Shown here in pieces: positions 45,956-54,640 of a DNA stretch of 64,000 nt. The stretch is taken from positions 1-64,000 of the forward strand of contig JABFQZ010000032.1 in the NCBI GenBank assembly GCA_013141435.1. Direction: 5' to 3'. Position 1 is the first letter of the stretch; each line of letters starts with the position of its first letter. The DNA is from Ferruginibacter sp. (GTDB taxonomy: Bacteria; Bacteroidota; Bacteroidia; Chitinophagales; Chitinophagaceae). The notes beneath the pieces are model-generated. The model ran no database searches and had not been told where the DNA came from. It saw nothing but the letters and a program-made list of their open reading frames with translations. A program made the translations under genes and the position numbers.

Positions 45956-46996
45956 CTATTTTACAATTACAGTTTTTTCTAATTTATTAATTAAATACCC
46001 AATTGGATTAATAAAATTACTCAATCCGTTGTTGTTAAAAATTGAAATTACTTCTTCAATTTTATTTTTATTTACTGCCACCAATAAGCCGCCACTTGTT
46101 TGAGGGTCGGCTAATATTGCCCATTGCTCTTCTGTAATTTCTACTATTTTGTGGCTGTAGCTTTCTCTATTTCTATTTGTACCGCCAGGTACACAGCCTT
46201 GTTGTATGTAATTAAAAATTGATGGTGTAATTAACGGTATATTAGCAAAATTTATTTGTGCACTCAAATCGCTTCCTTCGGCCATTTCGGCTAAATGCCC
46301 AAGTAAGCCAAAGCCTGTAACATCTGTCATTGCTGTTACGCAAGTCAATTCGCCTAATAATGCACCAACTTTATTAAGTTGCATCATTTGGTTTGTAGCA
46401 AGGTTTTTGTGATCATCTTTAAGTAAAGATTTTTTTTCGGCAGTGGTTAATATACCTACGCCTATTGGCTTTGTTAAAAACAAAACATCTCCTTCTTGTG
46501 CTTTATTATTTTGCTTTATGTTTTCTATAGCTACCATACCATTTACAGCAAGGCCAAATATAGGTTCTGGCGAATCTATACTATGCCCGCCAGCTAAGGT
46601 AATGCCAGCTTCGTTACAAATACTCCTAGCACCATCTATTACTTTTTGTGCTACCTCTGGTGCTAATTTATTTATTGGCCAGCCAAGTATAGCTATTGCT
46701 AGTACTGGGTTTCCGCCCATGGCATATACATCACTTATGGCGTTGGCACTGGCTATGCGTCCAAAATTAAATGGATCATCTACTATTGGCATAAAAAAAT
46801 CGGTGGTAGATATTAATGCCGTGCCGTTTCCTAAATCCAGCACAGCTGCATCGTCTTTACTATGATTGCCTACCAATAATTTATTATTATCGGGCATAGC
46901 TATATTGCCTTTAAGTATAGTATCTAATACCTGTGGCGATATTTTGCAGCCACAACCTGCACCATGGCTGTATTGTGTAAGTTTTATTTGTTCCAT
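45956..46996 (-). CDS. selD: selenide, water dikinase
   Basis: A 346-residue enzyme that makes selenophosphate from selenide and ATP. The active-site loop is [11 protein letters not shown], with Cys at the position that is Sec in some members, so it is the cysteine form and needs no selenocysteine codon. The rest fits the PurM-like fold: [53 protein letters not shown] and [12 protein letters not shown]. No selA, selB, tRNA-Sec or mnmH gene is in the window. Its start abuts the stop codon of the XRE gene, so the two are coupled. Confidence 0.95.
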   Translation of the reverse strand: MEQIKLTQYSHGAGCGCKISPQVLDTILKGNIAMPDNNKLLVGNHSKDDAAVLDLGNGTALISTTDFFMPIVDDPFNFGRIASANAISDVYAMGGNPVLAIAILGWPINKLAPEVAQKVIDGARSICNEAGITLAGGHSIDSPEPIFGLAVNGMVAIENIKQNNKAQEGDVLFLTKPIGVGILTTAEKKSLLKDDHKNLATNQMMQLNKVGALLGELTCVTAMTDVTGFGLLGHLAEMAEGSDLSAQINFANIPLITPSIFNYIQQGCVPGGTNRNRESYSHKIVEITEEQWAILADPQTSGGLLVAVNKNKIEEVISIFNNNGLSNFINPIGYLINKLEKTVIVK

Positions 46997-47350
46997 TTAT
47001 ATTTTACTTTTTACAACCAAGTTTATAAGTTTAATAATGTTTTGCTGATTTGTCAAAATAGAATCTATTATTTCTTTTGGAATGGAGTAGTAGTTTTCGG
47101 ATACAACTCCATTGCCTTGCATTATACTGCCAGTTTCAAAATGTACATTTTTATTGTGTGTTACAATAAATTCGTTTGGGTCAACATCAAACTCATCTTT
47201 TAACTTTTGCAATAAAGTAAGATTTAATTCTTGCTGATTAGTTTCATACTTGCTATAAGTAGATTGTTCCATATTTAGGCGTTTGCCCATTTCATTTTGG
47301 TTCAATCCTAAATCTTTTCTAAGTTTTTTTAATCTATTTGTGTTAAACAT
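46997..47350 (-). CDS. XRE-family regulator
   Basis: A 117-residue protein with an N-terminal Cro/C1-type helix-turn-helix (LRKDLGLNQNEMGKRLNME, then STYSKYETNQQELN). The C-terminal part has no recognised domain. Its stop codon is directly followed by the ATG of selD, a zero-base junction that implies translational coupling. It might regulate selD or sense a related signal, but this is inference only. It is divergent from the secreted-protein operon at 47.5 kb. Confidence 0.8.
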   Translation of the reverse strand: MFNTNRLKKLRKDLGLNQNEMGKRLNMEQSTYSKYETNQQELNLTLLQKLKDEFDVDPNEFIVTHNKNVHFETGSIMQGNGVVSENYYSIPKEIIDSILTNQQNIIKLINLVVKSKI

Positions 47351-47503
47351 AATTATTCTAAATTTTCATAAAGATATTCAAAAAACGAATAGTTTATGTA
47401 AATGCAGAATTTGAAATTTATGGCTTATTAAACAATTGGATAATAAGTTTTTAAAACGACAATCAAATTTTTACAAACAATAAATTGTTAAACAAAGAAG
47501 TAA

Positions 47504-48382
47504 ATGAATAAAATTCTTTTTTTTATACTTGGCGTATTTTTCACAGTAAATTCAATCGCACAAAAAGTTTCCAATACATTAATATCTAAATTTCCTCAGA
47601 CTTTAGTAATAAATATTTACAACGATGTGTTATCAAAAATGGAGTTGCCCGAAAATTTGCAAATTAAACTTGCCTTGCTTTATGCAAAAAGAGATAGTTT
47701 AATTTTAAAAGAACTGAGCAATCCTTCTGAAAATATTAGTTACAATCGTTTTGCCGACAGCTTACTTTATGCTATTGAAATTAAATTTAAAAAACTACTA
47801 GACTCTGCAAAAAAGAGAGAATACTTTGTAAAAGTAGAAAGGGCAAGAGCAGTAAATTATCCAATAATACAAGATACTATATACATGGATATTCAAATGG
47901 ATTCGCAATTTGGATTAGCATTGGCACTTTATGAAAAATTTAGGTTAAAGCCGTTTCAAAAAGATAGTCTTATTTATTATGCTACTCTTTTAAAACAAAA
48001 AGAAATGTATTTTAAACAAAACCTCGACTCTGGCTATTTTGACAAAGCTGCTTTTGAAAGCCTATATATGCCAAAATGCTTAACTGAGCTTGAGTATAAC
48101 GGATTACTTAGTATAAAAAACAAAGTGGTAGCCGAAACAAATAGTAGAAATACTTGGTACGATTTAGCAAAGCAAAAATTAGTAACCCAAGTGGGTAGAA
48201 ACGATAGCATTTTCCAATTAAAAATGTATTATATATTAAGAGCTACCGTTTGGGACAAATTTGCACACTTGCCACAGTTACGAAACAGTATGATACAAAG
48301 TATAAAACCGCCATACCTTTTGCAAAAAGCTTGGGCCACAAAAAATGAATTGGATTATCAAGAAAAAAAATACAGTTGGTAA
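47504..48382 (+). CDS. exported helical protein, first gene of the 47.5 kb operon
   Basis: A 292-residue protein that I do not recognise. It has a signal peptide (about residues 1-19, ending NSIAQ). The mature part is almost wholly helical and charged (DSLLYAIEIKFKKLLDSAKK, then YEKFRLKPFQKDSLIYYATL). It carries no T9SS tail. It starts a tight operon of five exported proteins and is 24 bases before the SEL1-repeat gene. Confidence 0.65.
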   Translation: MNKILFFILGVFFTVNSIAQKVSNTLISKFPQTLVINIYNDVLSKMELPENLQIKLALLYAKRDSLILKELSNPSENISYNRFADSLLYAIEIKFKKLLDSAKKREYFVKVERARAVNYPIIQDTIYMDIQMDSQFGLALALYEKFRLKPFQKDSLIYYATLLKQKEMYFKQNLDSGYFDKAAFESLYMPKCLTELEYNGLLSIKNKVVAETNSRNTWYDLAKQKLVTQVGRNDSIFQLKMYYILRATVWDKFAHLPQLRNSMIQSIKPPYLLQKAWATKNELDYQEKKYSW

Positions 48383-48406
48383 TAATTAAAAAAAATAAAT
48401 AATAAC

Positions 48407-49861
48407 ATGAAACTAAAAACACTAATTACCATGTTTGCCTTTTGTTGTTTTTTTAGCAACACAAAAGCACAACAGCAAAACGATTTATTTACCCAAGCCG
48501 AAAAATATCAGTTTGGTATAGGTGTGGCTAAAGACCCTCAAAAAGCATTTTTGCTTTACCTACAATCTGCCTTGGGCGGAAATAATAAAGCCATGAATAG
48601 AATAGCCATTTTTTACAACGAAGGTATTGGCACTGTGGCGAACACAGCCTTAGCTAAAGAATGGTTTTTAAAAGCAGGCGAAGCAGGCAATGCTAAAGGG
48701 TTTTATAACCTTGCCAACCTTTACAGAAACGCCAAAGGCAGCGAACAAGATTTTAAAAAAGCATACATATATTATACCAAAGCAGCAGCCATGAACGACC
48801 CTCAGAGTATATACAGCAAGGGTTATATGCTTTTTAAGGGCTTCGGCTGCACACAAAATTATGCAGTAGCAATGCAGTGTTTCAAACAAACTGCAACACC
48901 CTTACAAGCCAATAGTATGTACTTTTTAGGTCTTTGTTATCGCAATGGTTTTGGTATAGAAGCTAATAAAGATAGCGCAACATATTGGTTACAAAAAGCA
49001 CTACAACAAGGTAATGGTATGGCTTTTCAAGAACTTAGAACTGCCAACCCCGAAAACAGCAATGCAGACCTAACAACATTTGCAAATACCTTAAAAGAGA
49101 AAACAATAAAAACCAACACAACTACTGCAAATAAGGTAGAAAAAATAACAACTTTTATAGATGCTAATATTATAGAAGGTAAATACAAAGGCTATATTAT
49201 TAAATACGATTGGAGCAATCGGTATGCAATAAGTATAATTCCTTTAGATGTAAAATTGCTTTACAACAACGGAACTTTATCAGGCACTTGGTACGAAGAA
49301 AACAATAACAGTATATTTTTTGATGCAACACTTACAACCAATAAAATAATATTTAAAAACACCAAGTATAAGCGTACTGGGCATTACAATCCCACTATAG
49401 AGTTGCCATATAGTTTTCAAAATGCAGCTATACAATGGCAAAAAATAAACGATAGCCTTACCCTTAGTGGCACTATACAAATGTTTTCGGAGCAAACAAA
49501 CGAGCCGCAAAACCCACAATATATTTATTTAACAAAATATGAGAGTACCAATAATCATAATCAAATAGAATTGCTAAACGATGATGGTACGCCAATGAAA
49601 ACAATAAGTGGGCTTATGGTTTACCCAAACCCTTTTACCAATATAATAAAAATAGATTTTGAAAACAAAGCCGCACAAAATGTAAGCATAAGCCTATTTA
49701 CTACCGAAGGAAAATTGGTGTACAACAATAATTTAGGCATGCTGCAACAAGGCGCATATTCTATAACTGTGCAGCCAACACAAACACTTGCAGCAGGTGC
49801 TTATATTGTAAAAATGCAATTTGATAACAAAACAAAATCAGTACAAATTATAAAACAATAA
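48407..49861 (+). CDS. SEL1-repeat protein with T9SS sorting tail
   Basis: A 484-residue secreted protein. The signal peptide ends in NTKAQ. Five or so SEL1-type repeats follow (AEKYQFGIGVAKDPQKAF, then IGTVANTALAKEWFLKAG, and GFGIEANKDSATYWLQKA), which bind partners in other systems. A beta-rich middle domain (KGYIIKYDWSNRY) comes next. The end is a type IX sorting tail (MVYPNPFTNIIKIDF). It may be exported to the surface. It is two bases upstream of the next gene. Confidence 0.8.
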   Translation: MKLKTLITMFAFCCFFSNTKAQQQNDLFTQAEKYQFGIGVAKDPQKAFLLYLQSALGGNNKAMNRIAIFYNEGIGTVANTALAKEWFLKAGEAGNAKGFYNLANLYRNAKGSEQDFKKAYIYYTKAAAMNDPQSIYSKGYMLFKGFGCTQNYAVAMQCFKQTATPLQANSMYFLGLCYRNGFGIEANKDSATYWLQKALQQGNGMAFQELRTANPENSNADLTTFANTLKEKTIKTNTTTANKVEKITTFIDANIIEGKYKGYIIKYDWSNRYAISIIPLDVKLLYNNGTLSGTWYEENNNSIFFDATLTTNKIIFKNTKYKRTGHYNPTIELPYSFQNAAIQWQKINDSLTLSGTIQMFSEQTNEPQNPQYIYLTKYESTNNHNQIELLNDDGTPMKTISGLMVYPNPFTNIIKIDFENKAAQNVSISLFTTEGKLVYNNNLGMLQQGAYSITVQPTQTLAAGAYIVKMQFDNKTKSVQIIKQ

Positions 49862-49863
49862 GC

Positions 49864-51261
49864 ATGAAAAAATTAATTTTAATACTTTTTTTCTTTTTTA
49901 ATATTTTGCCTAGTATACACAATCGACAAATGTTCATAGATACAGGCTACAAAGTATATGCGCAAAGTTGTCCCCCTCCTCCAGGTGGTGTATTTACTGG
50001 TGGTGGAGCTGGTGGTGGCAACAGTACCAATTGGTGGACTACTATTACAGATTGGATAAATGATGTGGTATCTTGGATAGGCGAGCAATGGGGTAATAAT
50101 ACAGGCTCGCCTAGTGGTAGCGGAGGACTCCCAACACCTCCTTGGTGGCCAAGTGGTAGCGGAGGACTCCCAACACCTCCTTGGTGGCCAAGTGGTGGTG
50201 GATATGGAGTTTATGATCCAACAGGTGGTGGCGGTGGTGGTAGTGGAGGAGGGCAGAGTCCATGGCCAGATTCATTAAACTATACTGGTCTTTCATATGG
50301 ATTTAGTTGTACAATCGTTTTTCCAACGAATTGTGATCCTTTAACAGACCCAACTTGTTTAGCAACTTTTAATTGTATTAATAACCTGCCCACCGGTTTA
50401 TTTAATGATTGTCATGGTGATGCATTTGGCTTTGCATATTTAGACTCTTGCAACAAATGTGTAGGAGGTACAACAGGTTTATTGCCTTGTAAAGGATTTT
50501 TAGATAGTAACAATATATTTGTAGATAGTGTTAGAAAACAACCTTGCGACTCTTTATATAAAAAAATGGGCGATTCATTATATGCATTTTTAAACAAACC
50601 CGAATTTCAAGATAGTTTAAATAAGTTTAAACGAAACACAGCAGAAGACACTTTAGAAAAAGCCATTAGTTTTGGTAGAGATTCTGTAACATTTGCTTTT
50701 AAAAATACCCCAATTAAAGATATACCTGATAGTGGATTCGGCTCACAGAAAATAAACCTTATAAATAAATGGCCAGGTATTAAGATTTATACTATGATGC
50801 ACTATCATCATAATGCACTTTACGGTTGCTTTTCAGCAGGAGATTTATATACATTGCAAAATGCGTATAGTAATCCAAATCTTAATCAAATAAACTCTCA
50901 TTATGTTTATGGATCATTCGATTCCTCTATGTTTGCCATGCAAATTGAAGATAGTTTGTTATATTCGCAATACTTAAGTGGGCATCCCATTAGCACTACT
51001 ATGGACACAAATAATTCATTTGATACCACAACTAATATTGGGACTGACTTTTTAAACGTTAAAAGTTATCTATTTACCACATTGGGCCTTAGCGATGATG
51101 ATGCCTTTACACAAGCCACAGCTTTTGTATATAGCAAATTCAATACAGGTATGGTTCTATATAGAAAAAAAAGAAACGAAAATAAATTTACTAAAATTAA
51201 TACCAAAGAAACAATAGATGCTGCAGGTAACAAAACATACACTCCTTCAAATTGCTTATAG
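49864..51261 (+). CDS. secreted protein with glycine/tryptophan repeats and a JAMM-like motif
   Basis: A 465-residue protein. The signal peptide is at residues 1-20. A glycine- and tryptophan-rich region holds two perfect copies of a 13-residue unit (SGSGGLPTPPWWP), encoded by a 39-bp tandem repeat, then polyglycine. A cysteine-rich middle part follows (FNDCHGDAFGFA, CNKCVGG). Residues 311-327 read MMHYHHNALYGCFSAGD, which resembles the HxH ... SxxD zinc motif of JAMM/JAB peptidases, with one extra residue in the spacer. I do not recognise the family as a whole. No T9SS tail is seen. Confidence 0.7.
   Translation: MKKLILILFFFFNILPSIHNRQMFIDTGYKVYAQSCPPPPGGVFTGGGAGGGNSTNWWTTITDWINDVVSWIGEQWGNNTGSPSGSGGLPTPPWWPSGSGGLPTPPWWPSGGGYGVYDPTGGGGGGSGGGQSPWPDSLNYTGLSYGFSCTIVFPTNCDPLTDPTCLATFNCINNLPTGLFNDCHGDAFGFAYLDSCNKCVGGTTGLLPCKGFLDSNNIFVDSVRKQPCDSLYKKMGDSLYAFLNKPEFQDSLNKFKRNTAEDTLEKAISFGRDSVTFAFKNTPIKDIPDSGFGSQKINLINKWPGIKIYTMMHYHHNALYGCFSAGDLYTLQNAYSNPNLNQINSHYVYGSFDSSMFAMQIEDSLLYSQYLSGHPISTTMDTNNSFDTTTNIGTDFLNVKSYLFTTLGLSDDDAFTQATAFVYSKFNTGMVLYRKKRNENKFTKINTKETIDAAGNKTYTPSNCL
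50113..50190 (+). repeat. perfect 39-bp tandem repeat
   Basis: Two identical 39-base copies in frame code for SGSGGLPTPPWWP twice. The start of a third (AGTGGTGGTGG) follows. Exact identity at the DNA level points to recent duplication or gene conversion. Confidence 0.85.
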
Positions 51262-51267
51262 AAAATT

Positions 51268-51810
51268 ATGAAAATGAAAATAATCAGTACGGTATTAGGC
51301 TCACTAGTTTTAATGTTTTATTATTCTTGTAAAATAACGAAACCAATTATTGATAACAAGCCAAATGAAAATACTCCAACAGAAATACTAAAAGACAGTG
51401 GTCGTTTAGCATCATATAATGGCGATACTATTGGGTATATAAATTATATTTATAAAAATCAAATTAAGTATATTGGAAAGCCTCTTTCAGAACTGTTAAA
51501 TGATTTGGATTTTAAAATTAATCAATTTAATTATGTTGGACCACACAAAAGAGATGGCAAAATTTATAGTGTAATATTACAAGCCAACCCTTATGGTCAA
51601 AATGGACCATTAGATGCTTCGAAAATAAATCAAAATATGGTACTCGGAGTCGGTTTGCAAACCTTTGTTTTACAAGATAGCATTAAAGAAATTACAGCTG
51701 CAAACGGCACTCCTAATTATTTTAATTGGAGTAAAAAAGCTGAAACATATTTTAGTAAGCAAATAGTAAGCAATTTGTGGCTTAATTATTATATGAATCG
51801 TAGTAAATAA
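51268..51810 (+). CDS. lipoprotein, first of a tandem paralogous pair
   Basis: A 180-residue lipoprotein (lipobox FYYSC). The conserved core is GDTIGYINYIYKNQIKYIG, then KPLSELLNDLDFKINQF and GPHKRDGKIYSV, ending in AETYFSKQIVSNLWLNYYMN. The next gene encodes a close paralogue. I do not know the family by name. It begins six bases after the secreted repeat protein and is in the same operon. Confidence 0.7.
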   Translation: MKMKIISTVLGSLVLMFYYSCKITKPIIDNKPNENTPTEILKDSGRLASYNGDTIGYINYIYKNQIKYIGKPLSELLNDLDFKINQFNYVGPHKRDGKIYSVILQANPYGQNGPLDASKINQNMVLGVGLQTFVLQDSIKEITAANGTPNYFNWSKKAETYFSKQIVSNLWLNYYMNRSK

Positions 51811-51811
51811 T

Positions 51812-52342
51812 ATGAAAAAAGATATTATTCCAAAACTGATAATTATAATTACTATTTCATTTTACTGTGCTTGTAATACCACTAAGTCTGCAAACATTAC
51901 TGCAAATAATACAATTGCTTTGCAAGATAGTAATAGACTATCATCCTATAAAGGCGATACTATTGGTTATATAAACTATATATACAAAAACCAAGCAAAA
52001 TATATAGGCAAGCCACTTTCTATACTATTAAATGATTTAGATTTAAAAGTTTATCAGTTTGGCTATAATGGGCCCCATAAAAGAGATGGTAAAATATATA
52101 GCATTTCATTAAATACTAATGCATACGGCAATCATGTAAGAGTTGATAAATTTGGAAATGACCAAGAGATAGAGTTGGGGGTAGGTTTTCAACAATATGT
52201 TTTACATGATAGTATTAAGGAAATTAGAAAATTAAATGGAACACCGAATTATGGTAACTGGAGCAAAAAAGCTGAAGAGTACTTTGGCAAGCAAATTATT
52301 AGCAATTTATGGCTATACAATTATATGAATCGTAGTAAATAA
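51812..52342 (+). CDS. lipoprotein, second of a tandem paralogous pair
   Basis: A 176-residue lipoprotein (lipobox FYCAC). It shares long blocks with the gene before it (GDTIGYINYIYKNQ, GPHKRDGKIYS, SNLWL and the terminal YMNRSK), so the pair arose by duplication. The start is one base after the previous stop. The two differ most in the region after the lipobox and in the middle. It is the last gene of the operon; no terminator hairpin is clear after it. Confidence 0.7.
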   Translation: MKKDIIPKLIIIITISFYCACNTTKSANITANNTIALQDSNRLSSYKGDTIGYINYIYKNQAKYIGKPLSILLNDLDLKVYQFGYNGPHKRDGKIYSISLNTNAYGNHVRVDKFGNDQEIELGVGFQQYVLHDSIKEIRKLNGTPNYGNWSKKAEEYFGKQIISNLWLYNYMNRSK

Positions 52343-52840
52343 TGAAAAAAATATTGAGGTAGAGCTGGCAATGATAATTACTATTGTTTTTCCGCCTCGG
52401 TTCGTGTCTTACAAAACGTTTGCTATGGTAAGCAAAAAAATGAGCTAATTGTAGATACAAAAATGAGCTTAAAAATGTAATTTTATTTGTAAAAATCCAA
52501 GCCTCGGCACTTGAGGTGGTTGCTTTGGCTTACCAACGGTGGCAAAAGATTAATTGCTGTATTTTTTTATATTTTAGAAATGCAGAAAATATTTATCTTA
52601 AAAATTAATTTATACTTATTTAATAAAAATTGTAACAACCTTTTTATAAGTACACAAACCAAAATAATATTAAAACCTAAAAAATGATGTAAAGCCCATG
52701 AGCAGCGGTGGAGGTAGCGATGTATGTATGTGTATGTATGCGACGAAGGAGCAAATGCATACACATACATACGGTACAGCTACTGAGACCGAACAAATGA
52801 TGCCATATATTTTTGGCTGGGTGCCATAAAGTTTATTACA
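52343..52840. other. gene-poor stretch with degenerate repeats
   Basis: No gene can be supported in this 557-base gap. It holds a long dyad at 52714-52783, a direct repeat GCCTCGG (52394 and 52501) with nearby GGTAAGC (52427-52433) and GCTTACC (52528-52534), and long AT stretches. It looks like decayed repeats. The short ORFs listed on the minus strand lie within the dyad and its flank. Confidence 0.5.
52714..52783. repeat. long dyad with CATAC repeats
   Basis: A 15-bp perfect inverted repeat, GTATGTATGTGTATG (52722-52736) and CATACACATACATAC (52758-52772), is nested inside GTAGC (52714-52718) and GCTAC (52779-52783). The spacer is 21 bases. It could form a cruciform or a strong RNA hairpin. 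Confidence 0.7.
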
Positions 52841-52847
52841 AAAAAAA

Positions 52848-52873
52848 CGGTTGTTTCTGGTAAGAAACAACCG
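52848..52873 (-). terminator. terminator of the 52.9 kb lipoprotein gene
   Basis: A perfect 11-bp stem CGGTTGTTTCT / AGAAACAACCG with loop GGTA is followed on the minus strand by a run of eight T. It lies about 25 bases after the stop codon at 52900. Confidence 0.85.
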
Positions 52874-52899
52874 CCAATATAAAAAACCCTATTTTTATT

Positions 52900-53748
52900 T
52901 TAACATAATGTAAATGTACGTGGTGTGCGCCCATCTATAGAAATTGTAGCTTGGTTATCGCAATCGCCATTGCCATAATCTATGATAGCTATATGGCTTG
53001 GTCCTTGTATTTGTACTGTACCTTTATCTATATTATCGCATATTGCTTTTTTATGTAATGGGGTAAGTATAGTGCCTACTCTTGTATTGCCTGCTTCGTT
53101 GGTAACTGTACGGTTGCCCGTAATATTAAACTCATCGTCGGCAAAAACCAATGGTGTATTTGCACCTGCTATTTGTATTACATTTTGAGTGCCACTATGC
53201 AACCAATATTTATTGGTAACTGTGTTTGTTATTTTACCATTTGTACATACTCTGTTCCAACTTTTTACGGTGGCAGTGCTAGTGTTTGTCCACACTACTG
53301 TACCTTCTTTTTTAAAAATATTTACAAAATAGTTTTCAAAATTCATGGTAGCTACACTACCTGGGCGACGAAGCGAATCTGTAAGTGTTACCAATATTTT
53401 ACCTCTACGTGTAACACCGTTTGGCGATGTACAGCCTGCTCCAAAATCTATTACAATATTTTTTGGAAAACCTGTGAGTGGAGTAACAGTAACTGTTGCA
53501 CAACTTAAAATACCGGTTGTTCCATTTACATCACCTACTTTGCCTACGCCTTGCAAATTTTTATCGTATGCTGCTTCATTTAATACCTCATTTGCATCTT
53601 GCAATAAATTATCGGATACACCTTGATTTGCACTTAACTCAAAAGTGGTTTCAAATTCAGTTTGGTCGGCTACTTTATCTTTTTTGCAAGCAGTAAAGCT
53701 AATAGCTACAATTGCCAATAACGACGGCAATAATTTTGTAAGTTTCAT
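52900..53748 (-). CDS. lipoprotein of unknown function
   Basis: A 282-residue lipoprotein (lipobox ISFTAC, then KKDK). The mature part is beta-rich, with paired cysteines (LSCATVTVTP, then GAGCTSPNGVTRRG, NRVCTNGKI and GNGDCDNQATISIDG). The pattern RRGKILVTLTDSLRRPGS recurs in similar proteins of Chitinophagia that have no assigned role. It ends with IDGRTPRTFTLC. It is divergent from the polysaccharide deacetylase gene and has its own terminator. Confidence 0.75.
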   Translation of the reverse strand: MKLTKLLPSLLAIVAISFTACKKDKVADQTEFETTFELSANQGVSDNLLQDANEVLNEAAYDKNLQGVGKVGDVNGTTGILSCATVTVTPLTGFPKNIVIDFGAGCTSPNGVTRRGKILVTLTDSLRRPGSVATMNFENYFVNIFKKEGTVVWTNTSTATVKSWNRVCTNGKITNTVTNKYWLHSGTQNVIQIAGANTPLVFADDEFNITGNRTVTNEAGNTRVGTILTPLHKKAICDNIDKGTVQIQGPSHIAIIDYGNGDCDNQATISIDGRTPRTFTLC

Positions 53749-53847
53749 AATTGTTGTTTTATAGTTATTAAATTATTTTGTATTCTAAATGATAGACTTT
53801 TTGTTTTAATATAAGTTTAATGTAGCTTTAAAAATTAATTTTGTTTT

Positions 53848-54468
53848 ATGTTTTATTTTATAAAAACTCCAAATTGGTTGCAAATGTTTTTTCCTGCTAT
53901 GGTTTGGAAAATAAAAACAATGCATAAAAATATTTATCTAACTTTTGATGATGGTCCGCACCCAGTACATACTACTTTTGTGTTAGATGAATTAAAAAAA
54001 TACAACGCTAAGGCTACCTTTTTTTGTATAGGCAAAAATGTTAAAGATTACCCAAATGTATATACTAGAATTATAAACGAAGGACATAGTGTTGGTAACC
54101 ATACGCATAACCATTTAAAAGGTAAAAAAACTACTAATAAATTGTATATTGAAAATGTAAGCGAAGCATCAAAATACATTGACAGTAATTTATTTAGACC
54201 ACCTTATGGCAGTATAAAAAAAATGCAAACAAAATTACTTACAGGTATGCCAAACCCATTTAAAATAATAATGTGGACAGTGCTTAGTGGTGATTTTGAC
54301 ATTAAACTTACTAAAGAAAAATGCTTAAAAAATGTTTTAGAAAAAACTAAAAGTGGCGATATTGTAGTTTTTCATGATAGCGAAAAAGCTGCGGAAAGAA
54401 TGTACTTTGCATTACCAAAAATGCTTGAACATTTTACGGATAGAAATTATTTTTTTAAAAAAATATAA
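53848..54468 (+). CDS. polysaccharide deacetylase family protein
   Basis: A 206-residue NodB-type deacetylase. The motifs are YLTFDDGPHPVHTTF (motif 1, catalytic Asp and metal Asp), GHSVGNHTHNHL (motif 2, metal histidines), FRPPYGSIKK (motif 3) and DIVVFHDSEKAAER (motif 5). It should deacetylate N-acetylated sugars in a polysaccharide or peptidoglycan. There is no signal peptide; the first residues are amphipathic. It is followed by a clear terminator. Confidence 0.9.
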   Translation: MFYFIKTPNWLQMFFPAMVWKIKTMHKNIYLTFDDGPHPVHTTFVLDELKKYNAKATFFCIGKNVKDYPNVYTRIINEGHSVGNHTHNHLKGKKTTNKLYIENVSEASKYIDSNLFRPPYGSIKKMQTKLLTGMPNPFKIIMWTVLSGDFDIKLTKEKCLKNVLEKTKSGDIVVFHDSEKAAERMYFALPKMLEHFTDRNYFFKKI

Positions 54469-54479
54469 GGAAAAAAATT

Positions 54480-54508
54480 GGCTGAGGTAGAAACCTCAGC
54501 CCTTTTTT
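54480..54508 (+). terminator. terminator of the deacetylase gene
   Basis: A perfect 9-bp stem GGCTGAGGT / ACCTCAGCC with loop AGAA is followed by CTTTTTT. It begins 11 bases after the stop codon. Confidence 0.85.
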
Positions 54509-54628
54509 AATCCGTACCCTATGAAAACTTAACACAAGATAATTGCGAAAAATCATATAAGCAAATAATAATAATTTTATTTTGATAAGTTATTTTAAAA
54601 TAAAAAGTAAATGAAATAATAATTAAAA

Positions 54629-54636
54629 TAATTTTG
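54629..54636 (+). promoter_or_regulatory. -7 box directly before tatD
   Basis: TAATTTTG fits TAnnTTTG and ends four bases before the tatD ATG, so transcription may begin at the start codon. No -33 element is evident. Confidence 0.4.
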
Positions 54637-54640
54637 CCTA

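Noticed and set aside
46940-46960. Selenocysteine codon in selD
   Set aside because: The active-site position is a Cys codon (TGT or TGC) on the minus strand, not TGA.
52567-52870. Two minus-strand ORFs of 66-67 residues
   Set aside because: They run through the CATAC dyad and the terminator flank, have no domain, and look like chance frames.
53173-53508. Plus-strand ORF of 111 residues
   Set aside because: It is antisense to the lipoprotein gene at 52900-53748, which has a clear signal and terminator.
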